Assembly (NCBI GenBank): GCA_024305745.1
Contig: JAHRBS010000003.1
Location: forward strand, 868,001 to 932,000
Origin: Polyporus tsugae
Taxonomy: Eukaryota > Basidiomycota > Agaricomycetes > Polyporales > Polyporaceae
Reading direction: 5' to 3'
DNA length: 64,000 bases
A model generated the notes under the pieces. It ran no database searches. It worked only from the letters and a program-made list of their open reading frames with translations, and was not told the DNA's origin. Within the stretch, counting starts at the first letter, position 1, and each line of letters begins with the position of its first letter. The position numbers were made by a program, and so were the translations under genes. Positions 34,989-47,529 of the stretch are shown in pieces.

Positions 34989-37900
34989 TTATGTCTTCGT
35001 TGGATGGCTGCCGGAGCTCCTCCTGCCGTTCGAGGCCTGCGCTGTCGTGGGCGTTGTGCCGTTTCCGTTTGCCTGTCGCCGTTTTCTGACGTCTTCCAGG
35101 GCAGCTTCAATGGCAGGCTTGGTAGCTCGGTGTTGTTTCCAATGTTCACTCGCCCGCCTGTGTTTCCGTCAGCAACTTGTTCGGACGGGAAGACGACTGG
35201 GACGTACCTGGTGCGGTTGAGGAACAAAACGATATACGCGACACTACGCAGTGTCTTCGTTCTCCCCTTCTTTGGCGAAGGATTCGATGAAATTACGGGG
35301 AAGCCTATCCGTGCAACGGCCGCTAGGATATTCTCTTCGCTGAAAATGGCGAGGATCGTCAGATTCAGATCGTTATTCAGGCCTCAAGACGCGCTGATAC
35401 GGCTCACCTTCGCTCGAGACGCGCCATCAAGACGAGCAAGTACTGTTTCTGGTACCCAAGGTCGCACCGGAACGTCGACTCGCGCGTGTACTTCGCCTTC
35501 AAGTACTTGATCTGCACCATCAGGCCTTTGCACTCCCGGTTATGCTGCTGCTTTAGCGATACCAGTTGCTGGTCGTCCCTGCAACATCCCACAATCCGTC
35601 AGTCTGAACCGTCCAGCCCGCTTGTTTAGAGGAAGACAAGATGATACTCACGCAGCACAAACATGGCCCCGCCACTCCTCCCTCGCCTCGCGCACCTTCT
35701 CCTTCTGCCCGTCCAGCTCCTCCCTGAGCACCCGGATCTGTGCCTGCGCCTGCTTCTGCCCACGTTCTGCCTTCGCCCGCTCCTCCCGCCGTTCCTCCTC
35801 CATCCGGTCCTTCTGCGCGCGGAGTGCCTTCAGGTCGCGCCCGAACGCCTCGGCGTCGCGGCGCACACGGCGCAGGTCGGCCTCGAGTGCCGCGACCGTG
35901 CGCGCGACGTCGCCCTTCTCCGCGGCCATGCGGGCCCTTTCCGCCTCGGCGCGTTCGAGCTCAGAGGCCTGGCTCGAGAGCGCGCGCCGGAGGTCGTCGA
36001 TCTCGAGCGTGCGCAGGTCGAGCTCGTGCCGGCGGGTGTCGTGCGACGTCTGCGACGCGACGAACTCGCCTTTGAGGCGCGTTACTTCCTGTTTTCGTTA
36101 GGAACGAGGAAGCGTCAGAAAGCTAGAACGATGGGCGGAAGGTGGGAAGAGCAAACCTCGGCGGCCTTGGTGTACCGACGCTGAAGCTCCTTGTGGTCTG
36201 CGGCGAGCATGGAGCGTTCCTGACGGAGCTGGTTGATGTTCTCGAGGTTTTCTGCGACCTTCGCTTCGAGCAGGCGGGCCTTCTGCTCGGCGTTGGAGTT
36301 GCTGCGCAGTTCCCTCTCGAGGTCGTGATTCTCTTGTTTGATCTGTTGGAGTTGCTGGCGAACATCGGTCATATCCTGGGAAGCGAAGAGATGAGCATCC
36401 GGCTGGCAGGGGGAGAAGCGTTCAGTGACGTACGGATTCGGTGCGACGCAGATCCAGGCGGACGGCCTCCTTCTCGCGCTGGGCCTTGGTCTGCTCCGAA
36501 GTGAGCGCGCGGAGGCGACTACGTTCCGCCTTCAACTCCGCCTCGAGCTCCTCCATGGTTCGCTTTGCCCTGCCAAGTTCCTATATGCGCATATCCTGTC
36601 AGCTCCGGCTGGATATTATAGTGCGACGGGTACTTACCTCTTGGATACCAACACGGGCTCGCTCACCCGCACGCTCTGCACTTGCGTATTTGCGGATCTC
36701 GTCTTTGGCATCGCGCACTTCTGCGTTGAGTCGGGTGGCCGCGTCATGAAGAACCGCGTTCTCGCCCAAGAGCTTCCCCCGCTCGGCCTCCCAAGCGTGC
36801 TTCATGTCGTCGAGTTGGGCATTCACCTCACGAAGCTCTGAGCGCAACGCTTCGCTAGTCCTGCTTGGAGGCGTAGGCGGCTCGGCAAGGCTCATCGACA
36901 TCGTTGACGCTTCGAGAATGGAGCTGCAGGACCTCAAAGATCAGTGATGCCTGTGTAACCACACAAGGAAATGCCCACCTCTGGTCGGCATCACCGGTGC
37001 TATCCAGACCACGCATGTCAATCTTGGTACGACATTTCTGGCATCTGAGACGTTGCAGGCGACGGATGCGTCGGTCCTCCCGGCGCGACATCCTCGCAAG
37101 CTCGTCTTCGAGGCCAACGACCTCGGCGCGCGCATCCTCAAGTTGCTTCGTCAGGTCTACCACGCCGATCCCTGCGTCCTCAAGGCGGTCGAGCTTGTCG
37201 TCGATGCTTGCATTTGCGCGATCCAGTTCCTGATGAAGTCTCGCGAGCTCTACGACCAGCGGGGCGACAGATGGATCTTGCATGCTGTTCTGCAACCAAG
37301 AAAGCTGCAATGGCACAGATCAGAAATGCTTTGTTGGATGAACCGAAAGGACTCACATCCTTGAGAGGATCACCAGGCGTCTTTGGGCTCTTGAGTGACA
37401 TGTTCAAGAGCTGCCTGTGTAGAGGCGACACGCCACTGCCGTTCGCCAGCCTGACAGGAGTACCGAAAGTCCCGCTCTGGTTCCTTGCGGACTTGAGCCG
37501 CTCGAGCAGGTCCTCCTTCTCTTTCTCCAAGAGTTCGATGCGAGCGTCCTTCGCTCTGTCGATTGCCCGACGAGCGGGTGACTGAGCGATCATAGTCCTG
37601 AGTCGGGCAATCTCCTTGTTCGCGTCGTCCACCTCCGTTTCGAGAGCCTCGATTTCCGCGTGCATATCGCGAGCAACTGCACTCTGCGAAGGGCCAGCCT
37701 GGAAAAGTGACCGTTCTTCCTGTTTCTCAACGGCGCGCTCGAGAGAAGAGATCGTGGCCTTGAGCGTCGCGACCTCCTGCTCGTCTTCGAGCATCTTCTT
37801 CTCAGCCGCCTCCAGAGCGTCCTCCATCTGCCGTGCGAGCTCAGCAGCCTTCTCGGAGTCGTTGATCATACGGTCGTTCTCCTGCTGCTCCTCGTCGAGC

Positions 37901-40858
37901 TCAGTCTCCAGATGGTTGATGGACTCCCGAGCTGCCGCAAGCTGCTGCTCCAGCTCCTTGATACGGGCATTGTCGGCCAAGGCGTCCGTCTCGTCTTGGG
38001 CAACCGCGTCCTCGGCTTGACGAAGTTGTGTGCGGGTCTTCCTGACCTCTTCCTCGAGCTCCTCGCACGCATGCACTGCGTCCGTGAGCTCCTCCATCTT
38101 CGAGTCCAGCTCCTCCTCCAGTGCAGCCGTCCGCCTCCGCTCCACACCTAAGTTATGCTCCGCATCGTCAAGCTGTCTGTGCCCGCGCATGACCTCCTCC
38201 TCGAGCTCCCCGATCTGCCTTTGCGCATTCCGCAATTCGCCCTCCGCCTCCGCGAACCGTTCGTTCGCGGCGTTCAGCTCCGCGCCGAGGTCCCGTCCGT
38301 TCTCTAGCGCGCCTTCCGCCTTCTTGATGCGCTCCGCCAACACGTCCTTCTCGACGAGCACGACCGCAAGTCTCCGCTCCACATCCTTGACCGCCTCCGC
38401 CTTCTGCTCCTCCGTACGCTTCAGCGCCTCCTCCGCCTCGTTCAGCCGCCGCTCCAGGTCAGACACGATACCCTCGACGCCCCTCTGGACCTCAGACATG
38501 CGATCGTGCCAGCGCTCCTTGTCGCGCGCCCGCTCGGCCCTTTCAGCCTGTAGTACGTCTTCGGTCTTCGCTTTGTCCGCAGAGACTGTCTCGAGCTCCT
38601 CCCTCAGCTCCTCAACCATTTCCTCCATCGCCGCCTTCTCTTCCAACCACTCCTCCGCTGCATCTTCCGCCAGGTCGCCCAGCCCCAGCGCGGGGCCCGT
38701 GCTCACCCTCCTCCCCCCACTCACCCTCCTGCCTTGCCCCACTCCCAGACCCTGAATCGGAGTCACCCCAATGCCGGACGGGGGCCCACTACCAGTCCCA
38801 GAGATCGGACTCGTCCCCTCATTAGCCCCGCTCCCACCCTTCTCCTCGAGCGTCCGCAGGCGCGTGACGAGCATCTCGTTCTCCTCCTGCAAACGCCGGT
38901 TTAGCCCGTGCAGATAATTGTTCAGCTTGCCCGCGTTGAAGCGACCCACCCCGGTTCCGCGCTCGCCGAGGCCGATGACAGGGTCGAAGGACGCGTTCGC
39001 GCGCGCGTGCACCGCGAGATCATGCGACGACGCCGTCGACACGAACGACGCGTGCTCGTTCTCCGAGTCCGTGTTCCCGTTGGTGTTGGTGTTAGCTGTG
39101 AGCGCCCCGGCGCCGATCCCAGGCGACGAGAGGCGGCGGCGAGCGGCAGCGGTGTGGATCGCGGGGCGCGGGGTCACGCCTGCGAAGGCGTTGCGGATAT
39201 TCACGCCCGCGCCGATGCCCACCCCGGGCGTCATCTGCGTCTGGGACTCAGAGTGGAGCTCGGACTGGGACTCGTCGCTGGACTCGTGCCGGTTGTACGG
39301 CGTCGGGTGGCGCAGACGCGGTCGGGCGGTCGAGTTGATGACCGAGAGGAGGAAGGACCGCTTGTGCGCCGTCGCGGGCGTGGCTAGGTCCCCGGTGTAC
39401 CCTACCTGCTCTTCGTCTGTCGTTTCCTGCTCCTCGAAGCGGACCGGGCGGGGAGTCTCGTCCGCGTCGAACCGGATGGTTGGGGGCTGAGGCGTCTGGT
39501 CGACATCGTCCTCGAACCGCACTGTATGCTGCGATGGTGTCGCAAGCGCAGGGGTCGTCGAGCTCGCGGGCATGCCGAACCGCACCCGCGGACGAGGCTG
39601 GAAGGCCGGGGTTGGGGTGAACAGCGCGGACTGGGGCGAGGAGAAGGCGACGGACAGAGGCGTTGGGGATCTCGCACGGCGCGAGCCGGCCCCGGGGCTC
39701 AGATGGTCTCCAGAGAGGGCCTCCTCCGACGAGAATGTTGGCTCGCGTGAGCGCGAGCGCGAGTCGCTCGCGCGGCTTGCCTGGCTCTCCTCGAGCTCCC
39801 GCTGCCGTTCGGCAGCGACCTCTGGGAAGAGTTCTGTGTCATTCTCATCGGGTTGTTCGAAGTCGAGTCGGTTGTTGTGGATCGAGCTAGGGAACTCTGA
39901 GCTCAAGTTCATCTGAGTGAGGTCGCGTTCCTCTGGTTGAGGGAGGATCGCGGGGGACGCGGTGGCAGACCGTGGTAGAGGGACTGTTAGTGCCGCAAGG
40001 GGAGGGTCGGACTCCTGCCGTTGGTAACGGAAAGAGCGCGTGCTGTGTGGTGTTGAGTTTGACATGGATGAGGAAGGGGAGGATACGGTTCGCGTCAGGG
40101 AGGGCGTGCGAGCTCGATTTCGGGAGAGCGGCCGGCGAAAGGAGATGTTTCGCAGCTTATCGAAGGGGGATGCCTGCAGTATCATCAGCCACCGCGCGGG
40201 AGTTAGCATATTGATAGCATACACTGACCTTGGGCTCGGAGCGCAAGCTCATTGAGTAGTCATATTCAGATTTCCTGCGAGGCGTTTCTCCATTATCGCG
40301 GTCGTCCAACCCCGGAGAGTTCGATCGGCTGATAGACTGCAGCGCGTCGGACAAGTCCAGGTCCGCGTCCACGATGTCTTCAATTGGCGGGGGCAGGTAG
40401 TCCTCCGGAACTGAACTGTGTGTGTCCTGGTCACTGCTCCGGATATCCAGCTCTCCACTGTCGTCTCTCCGGATCGGCATGCTCGGGATGGAGCTCACAT
40501 TAAAGCTGTCCTCTGCGGGCCCCACAGACATACGCGCCGTGGCGGAGAACCCACGAGATACGGATAGCGACGACTTCGACGACCGGGATGCGAGGGAGTG
40601 TGCGAAGCGCGCTGTGCTGGAGGCGCTTGAGGGCGCGCGCACGGTAGACGTGATGTGGGACAAGACGTGGGGGGTGGAGTGGATGGGGGAGGCGATCTGC
40701 ATGTCGTCCTGACTGCTCTCATGGTCGCTCTCGACCATTGACGAGGGTGCGGCTGAATCTTCAAACGCGGGGAGGGAAGGGAGGGAGGGCATGTCTTGGT
40801 CCTGGTCCGCTTGAATGCGGCGCCATACTCGCGATGGCGTCTCCAGATATGCTGCCAT
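34989..40858 (-). CDS. Spindle-pole-body coiled-coil protein with C-terminal PACT-like domain (pericentrin/Pcp1 type)
   Basis: Ten exons: 40858-40229, 40173-37357, 37304-36979, 36923-36638, 36580-36434, 36375-36157, 36088-35652, 35578-35408, 35339-35208 and 35157-34989. All phases close, giving about 1777 residues. The first 600 residues are Ser/Pro-rich and start MAAYLETPSRVWRRI. Near residue 625 lies KLNNYLHGLNRRLQEENEML, possibly a gamma-tubulin-complex binding (CM1-like) helix, followed by about 900 residues of nearly continuous coiled coil. The C-terminus has KGLMVQIKYLKAKYTRESTF and DLGYQKQYLLVLMARLE, the PACT signature that anchors pericentrin, Pcp1 and PcpA to centrosomes or spindle poles, then RRASEHWKQHRATKP. 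The role is inferred as a scaffold recruiting gamma-tubulin complexes for mitotic spindles. The C-terminal micro-exons would be missed without splicing. Confidence 0.88.
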
Positions 40859-41721
40859 AACACTTGGGTTCGCTCAGAGAGCTGGTATCTGGACCGGAGA
40901 AAGGTGTGAGCAATGGTCCATCACGATCCTTCATGAGCAACGTAGCGTCCTGAGCATGGAAATATCACTATGATGCGACGAGTGAGCCACCTCTTCCCGA
41001 GAGGAGATGGGTAGGAAATGGTTGATATCATCTGTTTTCGTGGCCCATCTGTGCCAGAAACAGCGGAAAACACACGTCTCCTCCACATTTCAAGCCCATA
41101 TCCTCCCCAAGGACAAAGGAGGCTTGCCAGTCGTGCTTCCAGTAGGTTCTCCTTGTGACCTACGTGCACGCGTCGACCACCCTTCCCTCCTCTGGCCGTG
41201 CTCGGTGTGGCCGTTTCTGGTGTATTTTGATGCGTGGAGGAAGAAGTTTCGTACTCACCAAGTCCGTCACAATTCGCCAACAGTTATCCACCAAGTACTC
41301 CAGCTTGACAACTTTGGCAGAGAGAAGACGGTGTTCTTTGTCGAGTTCCTGGTAGATGGCCAAGAAGTGCGAGGTAAATCAAATGCAAGTAGTTTCAAGA
41401 GTCGAACAGCAGAGGAGTAGCGTGGAGTGTGGTGGAGGCAAGGGTCGACGCTTGTGGCTGTCGGGTGCAGGAAGCGACACGATATGGGCGCTTAGTGGTT
41501 CGGGTTCAACTACACGTGATCGTCGCGTCTTTGTTTAGACGCCCGCCGCATGGCAAACGATCACGTGGAGCGTTGTCGCGATCGCGTCGCGACGTGCCAG
41601 CATCGCGCCTTGGCTGTTAGCCACTGCCACCACCAGCCTCGTAGCTCCTCTGTCTTGTCCTGGTCTGTCTAGTGCCCTCTGCAACCTAACTCGGAGCTGC
41701 TCCCGAGCTACCGCCTCAGCG
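40859..41721. promoter_or_regulatory. Divergent promoter region of the spindle-pole gene and the RING gene
   Basis: 863 bases between head-to-head start codons. Short frames on both strands have no family resemblance. A 5' UTR intron of either gene may lie here but is not resolved. Confidence 0.4.
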
Positions 41722-43213
41722 ATGCCTGGCCCCACATTTCTCTGCAGCATATGTCAGGATCACTATGGCTTGCAGGACATGCAATCGATCCCGTGTGGTG
41801 AGTCTTCACTCCATTGCACACCCGTTTTCATTCTCAATGCGTGTTCTAAAGGACACGTCTACTGTGTCGACTGCATGGGCCGCTACATGGCCGTGACCAC
41901 TGCGAGTCGTGGCCAATATCCCTGTCCACAGTGTCGCGCCAAGTTCAAACCGATACAGCTACACTCTATCTTCCTGGATCTTGCAGACTCCCCCTCTCAG
42001 CAACCCGCGCCCTCCGGCAGCAGCCTGCCTGCGTGCCATTCCGAGGGGCTTCATCGCCAAGTCGCTAAAGCGCTCCGGCAGGTCAACGAGGTGGAGGAGG
42101 ACCAGCGGTTTCCGACGGTGCAGCGGGCCGCAAAGGAAATAGAGGATGTGTGTGAGCTGATGGACAAGGGACGCGACTGCATGCTGGTGAGAGGTGCTTC
42201 CAATACGAGTCGTCAAGTCTCAAGCCGTGTTCTTCCATGTTCAACTTCCTGTCTAGGACCTCCTCACCGCTGTCGCTGCACAATGGCGTGGGATGCTGCC
42301 GCTTTTCACATCGCTATCCGACCAACGCGCAGAGCTTTTTAATGTCGCGAATGAGCTGAATAAAGCGAAGAGGAAGACAGCCTCCGCAGAGCGAATGGCA
42401 AGAGAGGCCATAGAGTCTTCGGAGCGCACCATGCCTACTCTGCGGAAGACGCAAGAGGATCTTGACCGGGTCAAGCTTGAACGGGACGCATTGGCGGAAG
42501 AAATGAGCCGCAAGACGGACGAACATAACACCGAGATGCAGCGTCAGCGGGAGGAAGTGAAAAGGGCATGTGACCGGTTACGTGCACTGAAGGCGCAGGT
42601 ACGTACCTTTGCTCCTGGCTCTTCACGTCTTCTTCTCATGCATCGATTGTATGTAGGAATTAAAACAGAAGCAGGAGATCAAGAAGCTACGCGAGAAGAA
42701 CAAGGAGACCAGCCGTCTCCTCCTCTCTGCTGCCGAGAGTCAAGCGAACGCCATGCACGACACTCAAGATGATCTAGACGTCCTACCTCCGTCCGAAACA
42801 AACAGCCTCGTAAATGCCGCCATAAACACAAGTCATGTTATTTGTCACTGACAACCTCACAGGGACTCGAATTAATCCCTCCCGACGAAGACGCGTTCCG
42901 CAATCCTATGTTCGACCCGAACACGTCACACAAGCGCGGGAGACCAGAAGTGGACGACGGGATTCCTGACTTCGCTTCCGAAACGATCCTCCACAGCCCC
43001 CCACAATCTCCACGTCAACCCCGACGTCGCGAGCCATTCGCAGTGAAGGCTCCCGTCTTCGGTTCGGACTGGACCCTGTCAAAGCAACGAAAGACGTCGG
43101 GGTCGGCTCCGCGCACCGTATCCAGTTCTACAGAGTTTCCGATCAGACTCGACGAGAAAGGTCGCCCGAAGGGCACAGTACTGAACGGATCGAGGAGGAA
43201 GCTGAAGGTCTAG
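41722..43213 (+). CDS. RING-finger / coiled-coil protein (putative E3 ubiquitin ligase)
   Basis: Five exons: 41722-41797, 41852-42186, 42257-42598, 42657-42809 and 42863-43213, giving 418 residues. The first intron splits the RING: splicing gives CSICQDHYGLQDMQSIPCGH, then VYCVDCMGRYM and YPCPQCR, a complete C3HC4 set. After a short Pro/Ser linker come two long coiled-coil stretches (LFNVANELNKAKRKTASAE, KTQEDLDRVKLERDAL, KQKQEIKKLREKNKET). The basic C-terminus contains TLSKQRKTSGSAPR and ends RLDEKGRPKGTV-NGSRRKLKV. The RING-then-coiled-coil order resembles TRAIP, but I cannot assign orthology. E3 activity is inferred from the intact zinc ligands; substrates are unknown. It is divergent from the spindle-pole gene. 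Confidence 0.88.
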
Positions 43214-43996
43214 GACCACTTCTCCGACTTGTTGCTGTTCCATTCGTCTCCCTCTCCTCCCCAATTTCCGCATTGTTGCCACATGTTGCTGCCCTTTGCT
43301 TTGTCCTTGCGATGACTCTCCATGACCATTTCCGTCGATACCTTGACCCAGCCGAAATGCATTGCATATATGTACATATAATCAAGGCAGTGAGAGGACT
43401 CTGATTCATCTTCCCTTAGGAACACATCTCATAAGTAAATTTAAACCATCAACGTCACGGAAGGTGTGAATTTGTTTGATAGACTAACATGATGAGGTCG
43501 TCACCAATACATACCATAGGTAATTATGACGATCATGGAATAGTGGGACGAGCTCGGATCTGGGAGCAGCCAGACACTGCGATCCTTGAGGCTGTCACAA
43601 CAACTTCAAGACATGTGCATGGAGGTTTGGAATTTGTTGGCATCAGGATCTCGTGTGCAGGAGCTCACAAGCTGGCCGAGTCTCTTCAAGTTGCAGTGTC
43701 CTGTGGACAGTCTGTGGACCTGTGCTACCATCGTGGGAACATGGTGTCGCGCGCGTCCATAGCACGTTCCCGACGGCCGACCCGATGATACCGCCCCGCT
43801 CGACAGCATCTCCGGGGTAAACGGCGACGACATCACCGTCCCTGCCCCTGCCCGACGACGACGACCCCCAGCCCTCGTTTATCCGACCCATTCGTTTCCC
43901 ACCTGCCTTCTCCGTGACTGAGTACTGCGATCCTCCCCCGTGATAGGCGTATTCGCACGCTGTGGTGTAGTCCGCCGCAACACGAAACTAGAGTAG
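43214..43996. other. Intergenic
   Basis: 3' UTR of the RING gene and 5' region of the coiled-coil gene. No coding signal is recognised. Confidence 0.5.
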
Positions 43997-46424
43997 ATGT
44001 CCAACGGGTCCCATCTATCTTCTCCTTTTTCTCCACCTCGCCCTCTCTCCCGGCCCAACTCGCGAGGATCAATAGCACGCTCCTCCAGCCCGTCAATTTC
44101 ATTAGGCGACGACAACGGTGCGTCTTTGCCAATCTATGTCTGTGTACCGTACCCCGTCTCCCGACTGAAACCCCATTCATCATGTATTCACCATCCTTCT
44201 TCCCCCAATCTTTGCCGCTGTCATTCTTGCCACGACGGATGGACTACCCGGTCGGACACTGGTACTGACGCCCAAATCCTCTGAATCCTCGACCTTGCAT
44301 AACGCACCGCAGTGGCCATCCGCCAGAACATCTCCACCCTCAAGCACAACATCCGCCACCAGCAAGCCCAGCTCACCGCGCTCGAGAACACCATCCTCCG
44401 CGGTCCGCGCCCTTACCCGCCCGGCATCCTCAGCTCCCAGTCCCTCGATCTCGACCCCTTCCGCCCATCGTCCTCGTCCGGCTTAGGGTCCGGATCCACA
44501 CCGCACGCCATCAAGGTCGCCCGTCGCAGCTCGTACGAAGCGCTGCAGGGTCTCGCAGGTTCCGACTCCGGCTTGCCGTTACCGAGGCGCAATATGTCGT
44601 TCGGGGAGGAGAACGGGATCCGGGAGGGCATCCCGACTAGGGGCGGGAGTGGGCAGAGGAATGATAGTCCGACGAGGACGCTGAGTCGTGAGTATACCCT
44701 CCAACCCCACCTTACCCCGCGCGCGTGCTAAGGCCGGGACAGGCATACCTATCTCGTCAGTAGGTCAGTGACTGCACATCTCCGTATGGTGGTCTACTTT
44801 GTTTGCGGCACCGCAAAGAAATCACCGCTTTTGCGCGGTAAGGTGACGTATAACTCCCTCCGAATTTTGCGAGATGGGGAAGCGTTCGGGAAGAGGCTTT
44901 TCCTGCGCGAAGAAGGACGTCGATATCTTTATCTTTGCAGGAAGATCGCGCACCTTCCTCGAACGTCTTCCTGGAGTGGGACACCTAGGCCGTGTTGTTG
45001 AATTCCAAAGCATTCCTTGCTTGTAAAAAACGGTGATTTCTTTGCTGTGCAGACGCAGGTGTCGCGCGGATTTGATCGCACGTACCCAAGTAGGACGCCA
45101 AGCCCTATCCTGCAACCGCTGAGCCCAGGACTTTCTTGTGGCCGTGAATGGATAAAGCAGGTTTGAGGATGAAGGGGACGGATAGTCAGTAGGGTACAAT
45201 GCGTATTTTGCGTTGGGTCGCGTTGGAACCATCACCCATGTCCTTCTACACATGTCGTGCGAGGAGGGCCCGCGTCATGGATCTTGCTCGCTCGTTTTCA
45301 TGCAAGATGCCCCGCTTTGACGTTCCACGTAGTATTCCAGATTCGCTGCTTTGACATGCCCGTACCTTCCCAGTCATGTCTATCGATCAGGTCCGCTGAC
45401 GCTTAACGCCAATTCGCAGGAAACGCACGCGCACTAGCCGAGGAAGATGGCGATACCTCGCGCTCGACACTCAATGTCTCCACAATGTCTTCAGGCGGGG
45501 TATCACCACGACGGGCATCGTTCGCACCTGGCAACACAACGAAGGTGCTCGCGGACCTCCAAGCCGGCGTGCTGAACGCGAAAAATGCGTTGGAGAACAC
45601 GAAGGCGCAGCTGCGGGTGAGCCAGCGGCAGGTGAGCCAGCTGACGCGGCAGACGGAGGACCTGAAAGAGGTGCGGGAGCGGTTGCGGCTAGAGAACGAG
45701 GGGCTGAACAACGTCGTGGCGCGGAAAGAGCGGCTACTGCAGGAGGTGCGTCCCATTCGATTCCTCGTCTCTCATGGCTTACCTTAACGACTGACATAGG
45801 TGCTCGACCGCGCACGAAAAGCCGAGGCGGAGGTGATCACGCTCAAGTCGCAGATCAAGAACGAGACGACGACGTCGAAGAAGACGATCCGGGACATGGA
45901 GTCGTCGCTGACGGAGTGCACGGCGCGGACGCAGAAGGCGGAGCGAGAGTACACCGTCCTGCGGGACTCGATCAAGGACCTCGTCCACTCGTTCGAGACG
46001 GACGCCACGGACCTCCGAGAGGAGGTGAAGCGACGAGAAGACAAGCTGAAGGCGGACGCGGAGGAGATGGGCAAGAAGTACAAGCTGCTGGTGGAACAGG
46101 TGCAGAAGGAGCGAGAGTCGGGCGGGCTGGGGGAGATCAAGTGGCTGCTGCACGAGAACAAGCGGGTGACGGAGCAGATGGAGACGGTGCTGAAGGAGGA
46201 GATGGTGAACCTGAGGGGCGAGGTGGACCGACACGCGCAGGAGAGCGACGAGGCGATCCAGACGGCAAAGTGCGTTGCCTGTGGTTTACTATTTGTTTCG
46301 GTCTTACCCAGCATTGTGTCGTCTGTGCTTGCTTTTCAGAACACTGTCCTCCGAGCTCACGAGGCTACGGAGACTCATGCGACAAGCAGGCGCGACCGCT
46401 GCTGCAGAAGCACGGAACTCATGA
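43997..46424 (+). CDS. Unrecognised coiled-coil protein
   Basis: Five exons: 43997-44117, 44313-44687, 45420-45745, 45800-46269 and 46340-46424, giving 458 residues with closing phases. A Ser/Pro-rich start (MSNGSHLSSPFSPPRPLSRP) leads to a first helix (VAIRQNISTLKHNIRHQQAQ), then a disordered linker with RRSSYEALQGLAGSDSG. Long coiled coils follow (TKVLADLQAGVLNAKNALEN, LKEVRERLRLENEGLNNVV, AEVITLKSQIKNETTTSKKT, IKWLLHENKRVTEQMETV), ending RRLMRQAGATAAAEARNS. No enzymatic domain is seen. The overall plan recalls cargo-adaptor or SPB coiled-coil proteins (She3-like is one possibility), but this is only a guess. Introns 1 (195 bases) and 2 (732 bases) are long for this genome, so an extra exon may be missed. 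Confidence 0.78.
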
Positions 46425-47529
46425 TTCTCCCCTGGGGTCCGGTGCTCGTCTCCCCTCCCTCCCTACACTCCTTTCCCTCCCCTCGCTACGCTACACGATC
46501 ATGACCCTCTCACGCTCTCTTCGCCTTCGCCCGTGTCTGGCTCTGAGCATCTTGTATTCTGTCCGCGTCGATCGCATCGTTCTGCTGTACATTCCCTCCC
46601 CCTCTAACTCTATCTCTATACCTCCCGCGGGACGTCCTACCATCATCTCGCTTTCACCTTACCGCCGATGCCCCTGCTCACACCATGGTCCTGCGCCTCG
46701 CATACAGGAATAATCGTATTGCATGGACATTTCTAATTTCTTTGTGGTGCGGCGTGCGACGGTGATGCGGTTTCGTCCTGCGATAACTTGAGCCTGCGTC
46801 GCAACTAGTTCTCAAAGGTCAATGATCCCGAGTCGTTAGGTCTTAGGTTTCCACGGCGCACAGACCGGCTTCTTGGTCTACGTCGTACGGGGATGGTGGA
46901 GGGCGAAGAGACGCGTACTTACTACAGTAAGAATGTACAGCACTGGGGGTCGGGCCAACGATGACAAACAAAGCTATGAATATTCTCGCCTCACCAACTA
47001 GCTATAGGCCTACCTTTCTAAAAGTCTAAATGCTTTCAATGCTGAGGCCAGCCAAGGACCGATCGAGTCCTCGAGCCAGTGAGTCTCTGTCCGAATCTCG
47101 GATCTTTCTTATCTGATAAGATAACACGTCAGCTCGGAGACAACCATCCTCCGACAGTCGCATGTTAAAGTTTTGTGAACTTCACGCGCATCGTTGTTGA
47201 TGGCGCTGTACTGTAATTGCCCCTTAGTTAAGTTCCTGAGGGGGTTTGTGGCTTTCTTTCGACATGAGTTTTCAAACATTTGGCGGCTTCCCGAACGAAA
47301 AATGGCCTCTTTGACCTTCGGCAATCGAACGCAAAACTGCCCAGGGTTGTCGTGAATTGGTAGTGAGGTTGGAACTTGGGGTAAGCGTCAATGATCGGGG
47401 CGGGGATCTTTCACATGTGGCCGGTAACTTTGGATGGACGTTCTCCGGACGTTCTCACCATCCTCTCCTTTAAAGATCTCCCTCTCGCCCCCCTTCTCCC
47501 CCGCATCTGCATCAACCGTCACACTCACC
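46425..47529. other. Intergenic, promoter side of nitronate monooxygenase
   Basis: No gene is supported. It contains a cluster of GATA motifs at 47109-47124 and a TTTAAAG box near 47470 just ahead of a CT-rich tract and the start codon. Confidence 0.5.
47109..47124. promoter_or_regulatory. Overlapping GATA-factor sites
   Basis: TTATCTGATAAGATAA holds TGATAA and AGATAA on the + strand and AGATAA on the - strand, three HGATAR motifs within 16 bases. It lies about 405 bases upstream of the nitronate monooxygenase start. AreA/Nit2-type nitrogen regulators bind such clusters; control of this gene is inference. Confidence 0.45.

Noticed and set aside
37208..39950. Long + strand frames opposite the spindle-pole gene (for example 38030-38755, Ser-rich)
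   Set aside because: They are antisense shadows of the coiled-coil exon; composition follows directly from the complementary Glu/Lys/Leu codons.
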